Notes under the pieces: generated by a model
The model's input: the letters and a program-made list of their open reading frames with translations, nothing else
Told to the model about the DNA's origin: nothing
Databases searched by the model: none
In this document: piece after piece, positions 17,590 to 27,140 of the stretch
Position numbering within the stretch: the first letter of the stretch is position 1
Layout: the number at the start of each line of letters is the position of its first letter
From: Xylanibacter ruminicola
GTDB lineage: Bacteria; Bacteroidota; Bacteroidia; Bacteroidales; Bacteroidaceae
Length of the DNA: 64,000 nt
Assembly (NCBI RefSeq): GCF_900142525.1
Contig: NZ_FRBD01000007.1
Coordinates: forward strand, 1 to 64,000
Direction: 5' to 3'
Translations under genes and position numbers: made by a program

Positions 17590-17787
17590 ATGAAAGTAAC
17601 AATCAACAACAAACAACACCAGACGCAAGCCGCAAATTTGCACGAGCTTGCCTCCGAACTGCAATTGCCACAGAAAGGTGTGGCAATAGCCATCGATAAT
17701 CAGTTGAAACCACGTAGTTCTTGGGGCGATACCATTCTCCAAGAGGGCGTATGTATCACTATTATCAAAGCAGCTTGCGGGGGGTAG
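17590..17787 (+). CDS. thiS: Sulfur carrier protein ThiS
   Basis: A 65-residue ubiquitin-fold protein that carries sulfur as a C-terminal thiocarboxylate for thiazole synthesis. It ends in ACGG, and the terminal Gly-Gly is the site of adenylation by ThiF and sulfur loading. The ATG at 17590 directly after the riboswitch gives MKVTINNKQ, normal for the family; the in-frame ATG at 17560 lies inside the aptamer and is rejected. First gene of the operon. Confidence 0.93.
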   Translation: MKVTINNKQHQTQAANLHELASELQLPQKGVAIAIDNQLKPRSSWGDTILQEGVCITIIKAACGG

Positions 17788-17792
17788 GGTGT

Positions 17793-18413
17793 ATGTTGCA
17801 GTTCATTTCACATTATTCCGATCGTCATAGCTATCTGGATTCCATCCGCCTGGCACTTGAAGGTGGATGCCGATGGATTCAGCTGCGTGTAAAAGATGCT
17901 ACTGACGATGAAGTGCTCCCGCTAGCTCAGGCAGCTCAGCGGTTGTGTCGTGATGCAGGTGCCAAGTTCATCATTGATGATCGTGTAGAGCTTGTTCGCG
18001 AGCTTTATGCCGATGGTGTGCATCTGGGTAAAAATGATATGCCGATACGTGAGGCGCGCAGTATCTTAGGTCCGGATTTTATTATCGGGGGAACGGCCAA
18101 TACGTTCGAAGATGTTAAGTTGCATTTTGAGTCATCGGCCGATTACATCGGCTGCGGTCCGTTCCGTTTTACTACCACCAAACAGAAACTGGCTCCTGTT
18201 CTGGGACTTGAAGGCTATCGTGGCATTGTTAGTAGGATGCGGGCAGCTAACATCAACATCCCCATTGTGGCTATCGGAGGCATTACCGAGGATGACATCC
18301 CTGATATATTAGCCACCGGCATCACCGGTATTGCCCTGAGCGGTACCGTGTTGCGTGCTGACGACCCTGTACAGAAAATGAAGAATATCTTAAAAATAGT
18401 CAATCATGAGTAA
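17793..18413 (+). CDS. thiE: Thiamine-phosphate synthase
   Basis: ThiE couples HMP pyrophosphate with thiazole phosphate to thiamine phosphate. The 206-residue TIM barrel contains [40 protein letters not shown] and the pyrophosphate/thiazole site [12 protein letters not shown], with [15 protein letters not shown] near the end. It starts five bases after the thiS stop and overlaps thiG by eight bases. An upstream ATG at 17721 overlaps thiS and is not used. It is the full-motif copy of two ThiE-like genes in this operon. Confidence 0.93.
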   Translation: MLQFISHYSDRHSYLDSIRLALEGGCRWIQLRVKDATDDEVLPLAQAAQRLCRDAGAKFIIDDRVELVRELYADGVHLGKNDMPIREARSILGPDFIIGGTANTFEDVKLHFESSADYIGCGPFRFTTTKQKLAPVLGLEGYRGIVSRMRAANINIPIVAIGGITEDDIPDILATGITGIALSGTVLRADDPVQKMKNILKIVNHE

Positions 18414-19179
18414 ATTAGTTATTGCGGGACGAGAGTTTAACTCCCGCCTGTTTTTAGGCACGGGTAAGTTCAATAACAACGAACTGATGGCTCGTGCTAT
18501 CGATGTTTCAGGAACAGAAATGGTTACCGTTGCGATGAAGCGTGTTGAACTCGATGATGAGAACGACGACCTGCTTACCCACATCACCCAGAACCCCAAC
18601 ATCCAATTGCTGCCCAACACTTCGGGCGTACGTAATGCCGAGGAGGCTGTGTTTGCTGCCCAGATGGCGCGAGAAGCCTTTGGTACCAACTGGCTGAAGT
18701 TGGAGATTCACCCTGATCCACGTTATCTGTTGCCCGATTCGGTAGAGACGCTGAAAGCCACCGAACAGCTTGTAAAACTAGGTTTTGTAGTGTTACCATA
18801 TTGCCAGGCCGATCCAACATTGTGTAAACATCTTGAGGAGGCTGGTGCAGCTACGGTTATGCCGTTGGCTGCTCCCATCGGTACTAACAAAGGCCTACGC
18901 ATGAAGGACTTCCTGCAGATAATTATCGACCAGGCCACCGTACCAGTAGTAGTTGATGCGGGTATTGGTGCTCCAAGTCATGCTGCTGAAGCTATGGAGA
19001 TGGGGGCAGATTGCTGTCTGGTGAATACGGCTATTGCTGTAGCTGGTGATCCAGTGGCTATGGCTGATGCCTTCCGTCAGGCCGTGATAGCCGGTCGACA
19101 GGCTTTTGAAGCAGGTCTTGGTGCTATTGCCGATAGCGCCGAAGCCTCAAGTCCACTAACCGCATTCTTAAACGTTTAG
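18406..19179 (+). CDS. thiG: Thiazole synthase
   Basis: ThiG forms the thiazole phosphate ring from deoxyxylulose phosphate, the ThiS thiocarboxylate and dehydroglycine supplied by ThiH. The 257-residue barrel starts with [19 protein letters not shown] and has [32 protein letters not shown] and [17 protein letters not shown], all diagnostic. The active-site lysine should be in WLKLEIHPD. It overlaps the end of thiE and is followed by an 82-base repeat-filled gap before thiC. Confidence 0.96.
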   Translation: MSKLVIAGREFNSRLFLGTGKFNNNELMARAIDVSGTEMVTVAMKRVELDDENDDLLTHITQNPNIQLLPNTSGVRNAEEAVFAAQMAREAFGTNWLKLEIHPDPRYLLPDSVETLKATEQLVKLGFVVLPYCQADPTLCKHLEEAGAATVMPLAAPIGTNKGLRMKDFLQIIIDQATVPVVVDAGIGAPSHAAEAMEMGADCCLVNTAIAVAGDPVAMADAFRQAVIAGRQAFEAGLGAIADSAEASSPLTAFLNV

Positions 19180-20848
<1,669 letters not shown>

Positions 20849-20870
20849 GAAAATGTAAAAATAAAAATTG

Positions 20871-21671
20871 ATGGAACTTACGCGCGAACAACGGCAGCGA
20901 TATAATCGGCACCTGGTGCTGGATGGCTTTGGTGTTGAGGCTCAGACGAGGCTGTTGCAGTCAAAGGTACTGCTTGTGGGTGCTGGTGGCTTGGGCTCGC
21001 CTGTAGCCTTGTATCTGGCGGCTGCAGGTGTAGGCACCATTGGTATTGTAGATGGAGACAGCGTGAGCCTAACCAACTTGCAGCGCCAAGTGCTGCACGC
21101 TACATCCGATGTGGGCAGACCAAAGGTAGAAGTGGCTAAGCAACGCATCAGCATGCTGAACCCCGATGTGCAGGTAGAAACCTACGAGTGCTATCTGAGC
21201 GAGGCCAATGCCTTGGAGCTGATTCGTCCGTACGATTTTGTTATCGACGGCACTGATAACTTTGCCACGAAGTATCTGGTTAACGATGCCTGCGTAATGC
21301 TCAATAAGCCTTTCTCTATGGGTGGTATCAACCGCTATAGCGGACAGCTGATGACGCACGTTCCTGGCTCGGCCTGCTACCGCTGCCTGTTTCCTGAGCC
21401 CCCTGCTAAGCAGGATGTAGAAACCTGTGCGATGGTGGGTGTGCTGGGTTCTATTGCCGGTATGCTGGGCACCGTTCAGGCCACTGAGTGTATCAAATGT
21501 ATTGCTGGTGTGGGGCAGCCGTTAACTAATGCTCTGCTCACTTTCGATGCCCTCTCGATGCAGTGGAATCGTTTTGATTTCCCGCATCGTAACGATTGTG
21601 AGCTTTGTGGTAGCAACCCTACCATTCACGAACTAAAGGAATATGCATTTCAACCCTGTAAATCAAAATAG
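20871..21671 (+). CDS. thiF: ThiS adenylyltransferase ThiF
   Basis: An E1-like enzyme that adenylates the ThiS C-terminus. The 266-residue protein has the nucleotide-binding loop LLVGAGGLGSPVALYLAAAG, IGIVDGDSVSLTNLQRQ with the catalytic region, DGTDNFATKYLVNDAC, and two zinc-binding CxxC pairs in CYRCLFPEPP and CELCGSN. The ATG at 20871 is taken as start; a TTG three bases upstream is less likely. It is followed three bases later by thiH. Confidence 0.92.
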   Translation: MELTREQRQRYNRHLVLDGFGVEAQTRLLQSKVLLVGAGGLGSPVALYLAAAGVGTIGIVDGDSVSLTNLQRQVLHATSDVGRPKVEVAKQRISMLNPDVQVETYECYLSEANALELIRPYDFVIDGTDNFATKYLVNDACVMLNKPFSMGGINRYSGQLMTHVPGSACYRCLFPEPPAKQDVETCAMVGVLGSIAGMLGTVQATECIKCIAGVGQPLTNALLTFDALSMQWNRFDFPHRNDCELCGSNPTIHELKEYAFQPCKSK

Positions 21672-21674
21672 AAA

Positions 21675-22820
21675 ATGTTTTCAGACGAACTAAAAAATAT
21701 CAGTTGGGACGAGACAACCGATCGTATTGCCTCGATGACAGATGCTGATGTGCGCCGAGCACTCAGCAAATCGCGTTGCGATGTCAACGACTTTATGGCG
21801 CTGCTGTCGCCTGCTGCTGAGCCTTACTTGGAGCAGATGGCCCGCTTATCACGCCGATATACCGAGGAGCGTTTTGGCCGCACCATGTCGATGTTTATTC
21901 CGCTCTACATCACCAACTCGTGCAGTAACTCGTGCGTGTATTGCGGCTTCCACCGCGAGAACCCGATGGCACGCACCATACTTACTCCCGAGCAGATTGA
22001 GGACGAATACCGTGCTATTAAAAAGCTGGCGCCGTTTGAGAATATCCTGCTGGTAACGGGCGAGAATCCGGCTAAGGCCGGCGTGCCTTATCTGGCCAAG
22101 GCCATCGATATAGCTAAGCGCTACTTCTCGAACATCAAAATAGAGGTGATGCCGCTCAAAATGGAGGAGTATCGCGAGTTGACTCACCACGGCCTGAACG
22201 GCGTGATATGCTTTCAGGAAACCTATAACCGCGAGCACTACCAGCTGTATCATCCCCGAGGCATGAAGAGCCGCTTTGAGTGGCGCTGCGATGGATTCGA
22301 CCGTATGGGGCAGGCGGGTGTTCACTCCATTGGTATGGGTGTGCTGATAGGACTGGAAAAGGAGTGGCGCACCGATGTAACCATGATGGCTCACCACTTG
22401 CGCTATCTGCAGAAGCACTACTGGCGTACCAAGTACTCCATTAACTTTCCCCGTATGCGCCCCGCTCAGAACGAAGGTTTCCAACCTAACTGCTTCATGA
22501 CCGACCGCGAGTTAGCTCAGGCCACGTTTGCCATGCGAATCTTCGACCACGATGTAGACATATCTTATTCTACGCGCGAGCCCGCGTACATACGCGATAA
22601 TATGTGTACGCTGGGTGTTACCACCATGTCGGCCGAGAGCCATGTTAATCCTGGTGGCTACCATACTTATCCGCAGGCGCTCGAGCAGTTTACTGTGAGT
22701 GATGAACGTACGGCCAAGGTTATCAACACCCGATTGAAAGAGCTGGGCCGCGAGCCGGTTTGGAAGGATTGGGATGCGAGTTTTGATTTTGTGAATGGAA
22801 GGGAATGGAAGGGAAGTTAA
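21675..22820 (+). CDS. thiH: 2-iminoacetate synthase ThiH (radical SAM tyrosine lyase)
   Basis: ThiH cleaves tyrosine to p-cresol and dehydroglycine for thiazole assembly. The cluster-binding CxxxCxxC is in TNSCSNSCVYCGFHRENP, and later blocks include LLVTGENPAKAGVPYL, CFQETYNREHYQLYHPRGMKS and NFPRMRPA. The last residues (NGREWKGS) are encoded by the first units of the GGAAGTTAAAG array, which also supplies the stop codon. The body of the protein looks intact; only the extreme tail is repeat-derived. Confidence 0.94.
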   Translation: MFSDELKNISWDETTDRIASMTDADVRRALSKSRCDVNDFMALLSPAAEPYLEQMARLSRRYTEERFGRTMSMFIPLYITNSCSNSCVYCGFHRENPMARTILTPEQIEDEYRAIKKLAPFENILLVTGENPAKAGVPYLAKAIDIAKRYFSNIKIEVMPLKMEEYRELTHHGLNGVICFQETYNREHYQLYHPRGMKSRFEWRCDGFDRMGQAGVHSIGMGVLIGLEKEWRTDVTMMAHHLRYLQKHYWRTKYSINFPRMRPAQNEGFQPNCFMTDRELAQATFAMRIFDHDVDISYSTREPAYIRDNMCTLGVTTMSAESHVNPGGYHTYPQALEQFTVSDERTAKVINTRLKELGREPVWKDWDASFDFVNGREWKGS

Positions 22821-22930
22821 AGGGAAGTTAAAGGGAAGTTAAAAGGAAGTTAAAGGGAAGTTAAAAGGAAGTTAAAGGGAATGGAAAAGGAAGTTAAAGG
22901 GAAGTTAAAGGGAAGTTAAAGGGAATAAAG
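22796..22930. repeat. Tandem array of nine GGAAGTTAAA units
   Basis: Nine direct copies of GGAAGTTAAA with period 11 to 12, flanked and interrupted by GGGAATGGAA variants, run from inside the 3' end of thiH to seven bases before the next gene. Unlike the copies at 11576, 14339 and 19180 there is no inverted arm. Copy number is a likely site of variation between strains. Confidence 0.9.
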
Positions 22931-22936
22931 GGACAA

Positions 22937-23473
22937 ATGATTATAGTAATAACTAAGCCCGAATTCTTTGATGGTGAAGCTAAGCGTATCAGCTGGCTGC
23001 TGACTAGCGGTGCTGCTGATATCATACATATTCGTAAACCTAAAGCCAGTATGCATCAGGTTGAGCAGCTCATACAGCAGCTGCCGCCTGATGTTTACGA
23101 TCGGTTGGTGCTGCACGACCATCATCAGTTGGCGGTTAAGTATCGGTTGCGTGGGGTTCATCTTAACTCTCGAAATCCGCAGCCGCCCGAGGGCTTTAAG
23201 AGTGCTGTCAGCATATCGTGCCACTCGCTTAGTGAACTGGCTGAATGCCGCCAGCAGCCTTACGCTTACATGAGTTTGAGCCCCATTTTCGATAGTATCT
23301 CTAAGCCTGGCTACCAGTCAGCTTTTAGTGCCGGGCAGATAGCTGAGGCTAGGCGGCAGGGACTGATTGATAAGTGCGTGATGGCACTGGGCGGCGTAAC
23401 TTTCGAGAAAGTAAATGATGTTTTAGAAATGGGTTTCGGAGGAGCCATGATACTTGGTGACGCATGGAAGTAG
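22937..23473 (+). CDS. Second ThiE/TenI-like protein
   Basis: The 178-residue protein is a shortened ThiE-type barrel: IHIRKPKASMHQVEQLIQ, DRLVLHDHHQLAVKY, RGVHLNSRNPQPPEGF, and SLSPIFDSISKPGYQSAFS followed by VMALGGVTFEKV. The GPFRFTTTK phosphate segment of true ThiE is replaced by SPIFDSISKPGY. Such paralogues accompany thi operons in Bacteroidota and may be TenI-like thiazole tautomerases or alternative thiamine-phosphate synthases. Which reaction it performs cannot be decided from the sequence. It overlaps thiD by 10 bases. Confidence 0.8.
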   Translation: MIIVITKPEFFDGEAKRISWLLTSGAADIIHIRKPKASMHQVEQLIQQLPPDVYDRLVLHDHHQLAVKYRLRGVHLNSRNPQPPEGFKSAVSISCHSLSELAECRQQPYAYMSLSPIFDSISKPGYQSAFSAGQIAEARRQGLIDKCVMALGGVTFEKVNDVLEMGFGGAMILGDAWK

Positions 23474-24204
23474 TATTAACCATAGCTGGTAGCGATTCGT
23501 CGGCAGGTGCCGGTATCCAGCAAGATCTTAAAACCATTGTGGCACATGGTTGTTATGGTGCCACTGTTATCACGTCTATTACCTCGCAGAATACGCTGGG
23601 TGTTCAGTCGGCCATGACGGTTCCGCCTGCTGTTGTAGCTTCGCAGCTCAGTGCGGTACTCACCGATTTAGAGCCACGCGCCATTAAGATTGGTATGCTG
23701 CCCGATCAATCGGTGGCCGAGGCTGTAGTGCAAATGTTAGACGGTTACCTGCAGTCGCATCAGGCTGCCGTGGTTTACGACCCAGTCATGGTGTCTACCA
23801 GTGGTTTCCTGCTGATGGATCCTGAGGCCATCGAGTATATTGCGCTACACCTGTTTCCGCTCTGCACGCTGATTACGCCTAATCTGCCTGAGGCCGAACG
23901 TCTGGGCGATAGCCTTAGCCCGTATGCCTATCTGCTGAAGGGCGGGCATGCTGAGGGCTACGAGATGACCGATGTGTTGTATCTGCCCGATGGTAGCAAG
24001 GCTGCTTTCTCTACACCGCGTATTACCAGCCGTAATCTGCATGGCACCGGGTGTGCGCTCTCATCGGCTATTGCAGCGCAGTTTGCCCTTGGATGCAGTC
24101 TGAAGGAGGCGGTTAGTCGGGCCAAACAGTTTGTTTCTGCAGCTATTCAGCGTTCCGTAAATGTTAATATTGGTCACGGAAACGGACCTCTTTTATTCGA
24201 TTAA
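23464..24204 (+). CDS. thiD: Hydroxymethylpyrimidine (phosphate) kinase
   Basis: ThiD phosphorylates HMP and HMP phosphate to give the pyrophosphate used by ThiE. The 246-residue ribokinase-fold protein shows LTIAGSDSSAGAGIQQDLKT, GATVITSITSQNTLGVQ, VYDPVMVSTSGFLLM, TPNLPEAERL and the ATP/anion-hole motif NLHGTGCALSSAIAAQFALG. Last gene of the riboswitch-controlled operon. Confidence 0.94.
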   Translation: MEVVLTIAGSDSSAGAGIQQDLKTIVAHGCYGATVITSITSQNTLGVQSAMTVPPAVVASQLSAVLTDLEPRAIKIGMLPDQSVAEAVVQMLDGYLQSHQAAVVYDPVMVSTSGFLLMDPEAIEYIALHLFPLCTLITPNLPEAERLGDSLSPYAYLLKGGHAEGYEMTDVLYLPDGSKAAFSTPRITSRNLHGTGCALSSAIAAQFALGCSLKEAVSRAKQFVSAAIQRSVNVNIGHGNGPLLFD

Positions 24205-24299
24205 TGGCTGAATTGTGCCGAAATAATGATTTTAATCAATAAAATGGTTAACATTTGTAAATATAGGAAAACTTTTCTTTCGATTTCGGTTTTTATTCA

Positions 24300-24307
24300 T
24301 ACCTTTG
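24300..24307 (+). promoter_or_regulatory. -7 box for the outer-membrane protein gene
   Basis: TACCTTTG with no clear TTG at the expected distance. It gives a leader of roughly 65 bases. Confidence 0.6.
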
Positions 24308-24376
24308 CACCGCAATTAGTTAAGGGCAGGCAATCTGAAAGGATTAAATGCTGAAAGTTTAACATTTAAAATAGAA

Positions 24377-24907
24377 ATGAACATGAAAAAGATTTTGATG
24401 ACTATTGTAGCTGCTTTCATTGCAACTGCTATGAACGCTCAGGGTTACATTGGTGGTAGCCTCGGTTTTAAAACCACTTCTTACGATGGTGAGAGCACAA
24501 CAACATGGAGCATCATGCCTGAAGTAGGTTATAACCTCAACGACAGCTGGGCTATCGGTACTACAATCGGTTATGGTCAGAGTGGTAAGGGCGATGCTAA
24601 GTTAAAGAACTTCACAGTTGCTCCTTATGTACGTTACACTGTTGCTAAGCTCGACAAGGTTAATGTATTCCTGGATGGTGGTGTAGGCTACACTCACACT
24701 GACTTAGCTGGTGCTAAGGTCAATTCTTTTAACGTAGGTATTGAGCCAGGTGTTGCTGTAAACCTTAACGACAAGCTGAGCTTTGTTGCTCACTTCGGTT
24801 TCCTGGGCTACGAGACTAGAAAGGTTAAGGGTGCCGACAAGAGCACTAATTCATTTGAGCTCGACTTGGACAACAAACTGAGCTTTGGTTTGTATCTGAA
24901 CTTCTAA
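24377..24907 (+). CDS. Small outer-membrane beta-barrel protein
   Basis: A 176-residue protein with a signal peptide (KKILMTIVAAFIATAMNAQG) and a body made of alternating strands ending in FGLYLNF, the usual C-terminal aromatic of outer-membrane barrels. Eight amphipathic strands can be read, as in the OmpW/OmpX-type barrel family. Start may be the ATG at 24377 or at 24383. It is a single-gene unit with its own promoter and terminator. Function unknown; similar proteins are abundant in Prevotella envelopes. Confidence 0.8.
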   Translation: MNMKKILMTIVAAFIATAMNAQGYIGGSLGFKTTSYDGESTTTWSIMPEVGYNLNDSWAIGTTIGYGQSGKGDAKLKNFTVAPYVRYTVAKLDKVNVFLDGGVGYTHTDLAGAKVNSFNVGIEPGVAVNLNDKLSFVAHFGFLGYETRKVKGADKSTNSFELDLDNKLSFGLYLNF

Positions 24908-24944
24908 GACATACTAAACTATCAGTCCATTAATTTTTGACAGT

Positions 24945-24984
24945 AGAGGCGGGCACTTTTTAAGTTGTCCGTCTCTCTTTTTTT
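24945..24984 (+). terminator. Rho-independent terminator after the barrel protein
   Basis: An imperfect 11-base stem with two G-U pairs (24945-24955 with 24966-24976) followed by seven T residues. Confidence 0.75.
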
Positions 24985-24991
24985 CGTCTGG

Positions 24992-27061
24992 TTATTTGCG
25001 TAGTGGCAGTGTTACCACAAAGCGTGCGCCATCGGTATAGCTGGTGTCCAGCTGTACGTCGCCACCCATATGGCGAGCCAGCGATCGTGCTATCGACAGG
25101 CCTAGTCCGGCACCATCGGTATATTCATCAATCTGTACAAACTCTGTGAATATATTCTCGGCTTGTTCTGCCGGTATGCCTATGCCGGTATCTTCAATGG
25201 TAAACCTCATTTGCTTGTGGCCGATAGCTATCGTCATGGTTACGCGAGCCTTTCCTTCTGGCACAATGCTGCCTTTATATGCCAGCGGGTGGGTAAACTT
25301 CTTGGCGTTATCAAGCAGCAAAGCCAGTGTTTTTACTGCCGCCTTCTGGTTAGTCAGTATCTTTGTGGTCTGAGCCTCTGGCTCATGCTGCAGTTCAAGT
25401 ACCAGATGCGATGCATGGTTAATGCCGCTCTGCTCTATGGCCTTGTATGCCATATCTAGTGGGGTCATCTTGTCGTGGCATTCTATGTCGGCTTCGCTGT
25501 TAACCATGCTCAAATCCAGCATTTTATCAACCAGCTGCGTAATACGCTCGGTGTTTTCTACTATCTTTTTTCTGATGCTCTTCAGTTCTTCTTTATCTAT
25601 CTCGATGTCGGTGTAGGCCAGTACCTGACTGAATCCCGACAGCACGTTGAGCGGTGTGCGCACCTCGTGCGATATCTGCTTGATAAACTTCGACTTGATG
25701 CGGCTCGATTCTTCGGCACGCTCGTTGGCCAGCTTCAGCTGCTTGTTGGTAGCGTCGAGCTTTCGGTAGGCTCGGCGGCGCATCATGCCATAGATGTGGA
25801 AGAAGAGTGTGAGTACTATCAGTCCTATTACCACGGCTACCAGTCGCTGCTTTGATATCTCAGCCTCTTTCTCGGCTATCTGGCGCTCTTTGCCTTCTGT
25901 ATCGTAAACCATGGTCAGCAGGTCGGCATCGTTTTTCTTCTGGTCGGTTAGCGCGCGGTTGTAGTTTTCGGCTACTACATTGGCTACGTGTATGGCCGAA
26001 TCGCGGCGCCCTGCCAGCATGTTAGCGCGATACTTCGGTATCATGTATCGGCCTATGTTTTCCAGATCGCACTTGTATCCGTTTCCCAGCAGGAATTCGT
26101 CGAGGCGCTCAAAGTTGCGTGCAGCCTCGGCATAGCGCCCTGCAAACATCAGGTATTCGTTGTTGTTCACCACGTTGTACAGCAGCTTGGCGGTGTTGGT
26201 CTGCTTGTATAGTTCGTAGGCCTGTTCGGCCTCCTTTTTCTTGCCTTGCTTAATGGCCAGCAGGGCTTTGCTGTAGTTTATCTCGGCGCTCATCTCGTCA
26301 AGATATACCGAGTCGCGCCTTGAGTCTCTGGCAGCCATGTTGTAAAGTGTGTCTTGTATGGTTATCCAGCTCTCCACTTTATCAAACATTTCTTTGTGTA
26401 TGTAAGCCTTTGCTATGGCGTTCATGGTTTTCTGGCACTCACGCAGATCCAGCGGACCGTTGTGGTGCTCCAGGCGCTTGTATATGCCTGCCAGCGACTT
26501 CTGGAAGCTGATGGCAGCCGAATCTTCCTCTCCCATATACAGCTGGCACTCGCCTATAATCTGAGCGATGTCGTGGTGCTCGGTAAAGGTGGTGTAGCCT
26601 ATTGATTTCAGTCGCTTGTCGGCTTTGTTGGCCTCGCGCAGTGCACGGTCAAAGCGGCGCATCTCGCTCAGCATCCTGACGTAGTTGTTGTAGGTGTACA
26701 CATACGATTCTATGTCGGTTTGCGTCTTAATCTGCTTCAGGTCGAGCGTATCCAGCTGGTAGTACAGCTTGAGCGATTGGAGCTGCTGATTAATCAGATT
26801 AAGCGTGATGGTGCGATAGAACAGGTATTTGGTCTTCGAGAGTTCGCCAATATTGTTCAGACTGTCGATAGCAAACAGCATATAGTCGTATTCGCGTGTA
26901 TCGCTGATTTTATCGATGATTGAGTCGGCACGGTTGAATCCGTCGGTCTCGTAATATTCGTAGATACCAGCCGATTCAGAGTGTTCATGCTTCTTGCAGC
27001 CAGCAATAGCTAACATTGCCAGCAAAGCTATCAGTATTTGTGTATTTCTAAGTCCTGTCAT
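24992..27061 (-). CDS. Membrane sensor histidine kinase with periplasmic TPR-like domain
   Basis: About 689 residues. The N-terminus is a signal/lipoprotein-like segment (LIALLAMLAIAGCKKHEH). The next 370 residues are helical and TPR-like. A single transmembrane helix (VAVVIGLIVLTLFFHIYGMM) follows, then a coiled linker, a HisKA domain with the H-box FIKQISHEVRTPLNVLSGF, and a HATPase domain with LLLDNAKKFTHP, IEDTGIGIPAEQ and GAGLGLSIARSLARHMGG. No receiver or DNA-binding domain is attached and no response regulator lies nearby, so the partner is unknown. The ATG at 27061 is preferred because the one at 27085 lies within the -7 box. Confidence 0.88.
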   Translation of the reverse strand: MTGLRNTQILIALLAMLAIAGCKKHEHSESAGIYEYYETDGFNRADSIIDKISDTREYDYMLFAIDSLNNIGELSKTKYLFYRTITLNLINQQLQSLKLYYQLDTLDLKQIKTQTDIESYVYTYNNYVRMLSEMRRFDRALREANKADKRLKSIGYTTFTEHHDIAQIIGECQLYMGEEDSAAISFQKSLAGIYKRLEHHNGPLDLRECQKTMNAIAKAYIHKEMFDKVESWITIQDTLYNMAARDSRRDSVYLDEMSAEINYSKALLAIKQGKKKEAEQAYELYKQTNTAKLLYNVVNNNEYLMFAGRYAEAARNFERLDEFLLGNGYKCDLENIGRYMIPKYRANMLAGRRDSAIHVANVVAENYNRALTDQKKNDADLLTMVYDTEGKERQIAEKEAEISKQRLVAVVIGLIVLTLFFHIYGMMRRRAYRKLDATNKQLKLANERAEESSRIKSKFIKQISHEVRTPLNVLSGFSQVLAYTDIEIDKEELKSIRKKIVENTERITQLVDKMLDLSMVNSEADIECHDKMTPLDMAYKAIEQSGINHASHLVLELQHEPEAQTTKILTNQKAAVKTLALLLDNAKKFTHPLAYKGSIVPEGKARVTMTIAIGHKQMRFTIEDTGIGIPAEQAENIFTEFVQIDEYTDGAGLGLSIARSLARHMGGDVQLDTSYTDGARFVVTLPLRK

Positions 27062-27082
27062 TATCAAGTTTGAATTCGGGTG

Positions 27083-27090
27083 CAAAGATA
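27083..27090 (-). promoter_or_regulatory. -7 box for the sensor kinase gene
   Basis: Minus-strand TATCTTTG. No TTG is seen at the usual distance; the upstream terminator hairpin of the next gene lies at 27107-27140. Confidence 0.5.
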
Positions 27091-27106
27091 CGAAATATTA
27101 ATGAGA

Positions 27107-27140
27107 AAATAGGAGTTTTAAATCAAAAAAACTCCTATTT
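27107..27140 (-). terminator. Terminator of the EptA-like gene
   Basis: A 13-base-pair stem (27107-27119 with 27128-27140) begins at the stop codon of the leftward gene. The T-tract on the minus strand is short (TTTTCTC). Confidence 0.6.

Noticed and set aside
22796-22930. Nine direct repeats considered as CRISPR or a replication iteron array
   Set aside because: Units are adjacent without spacers, they overlap the thiH stop codon, and no replication gene is nearby.
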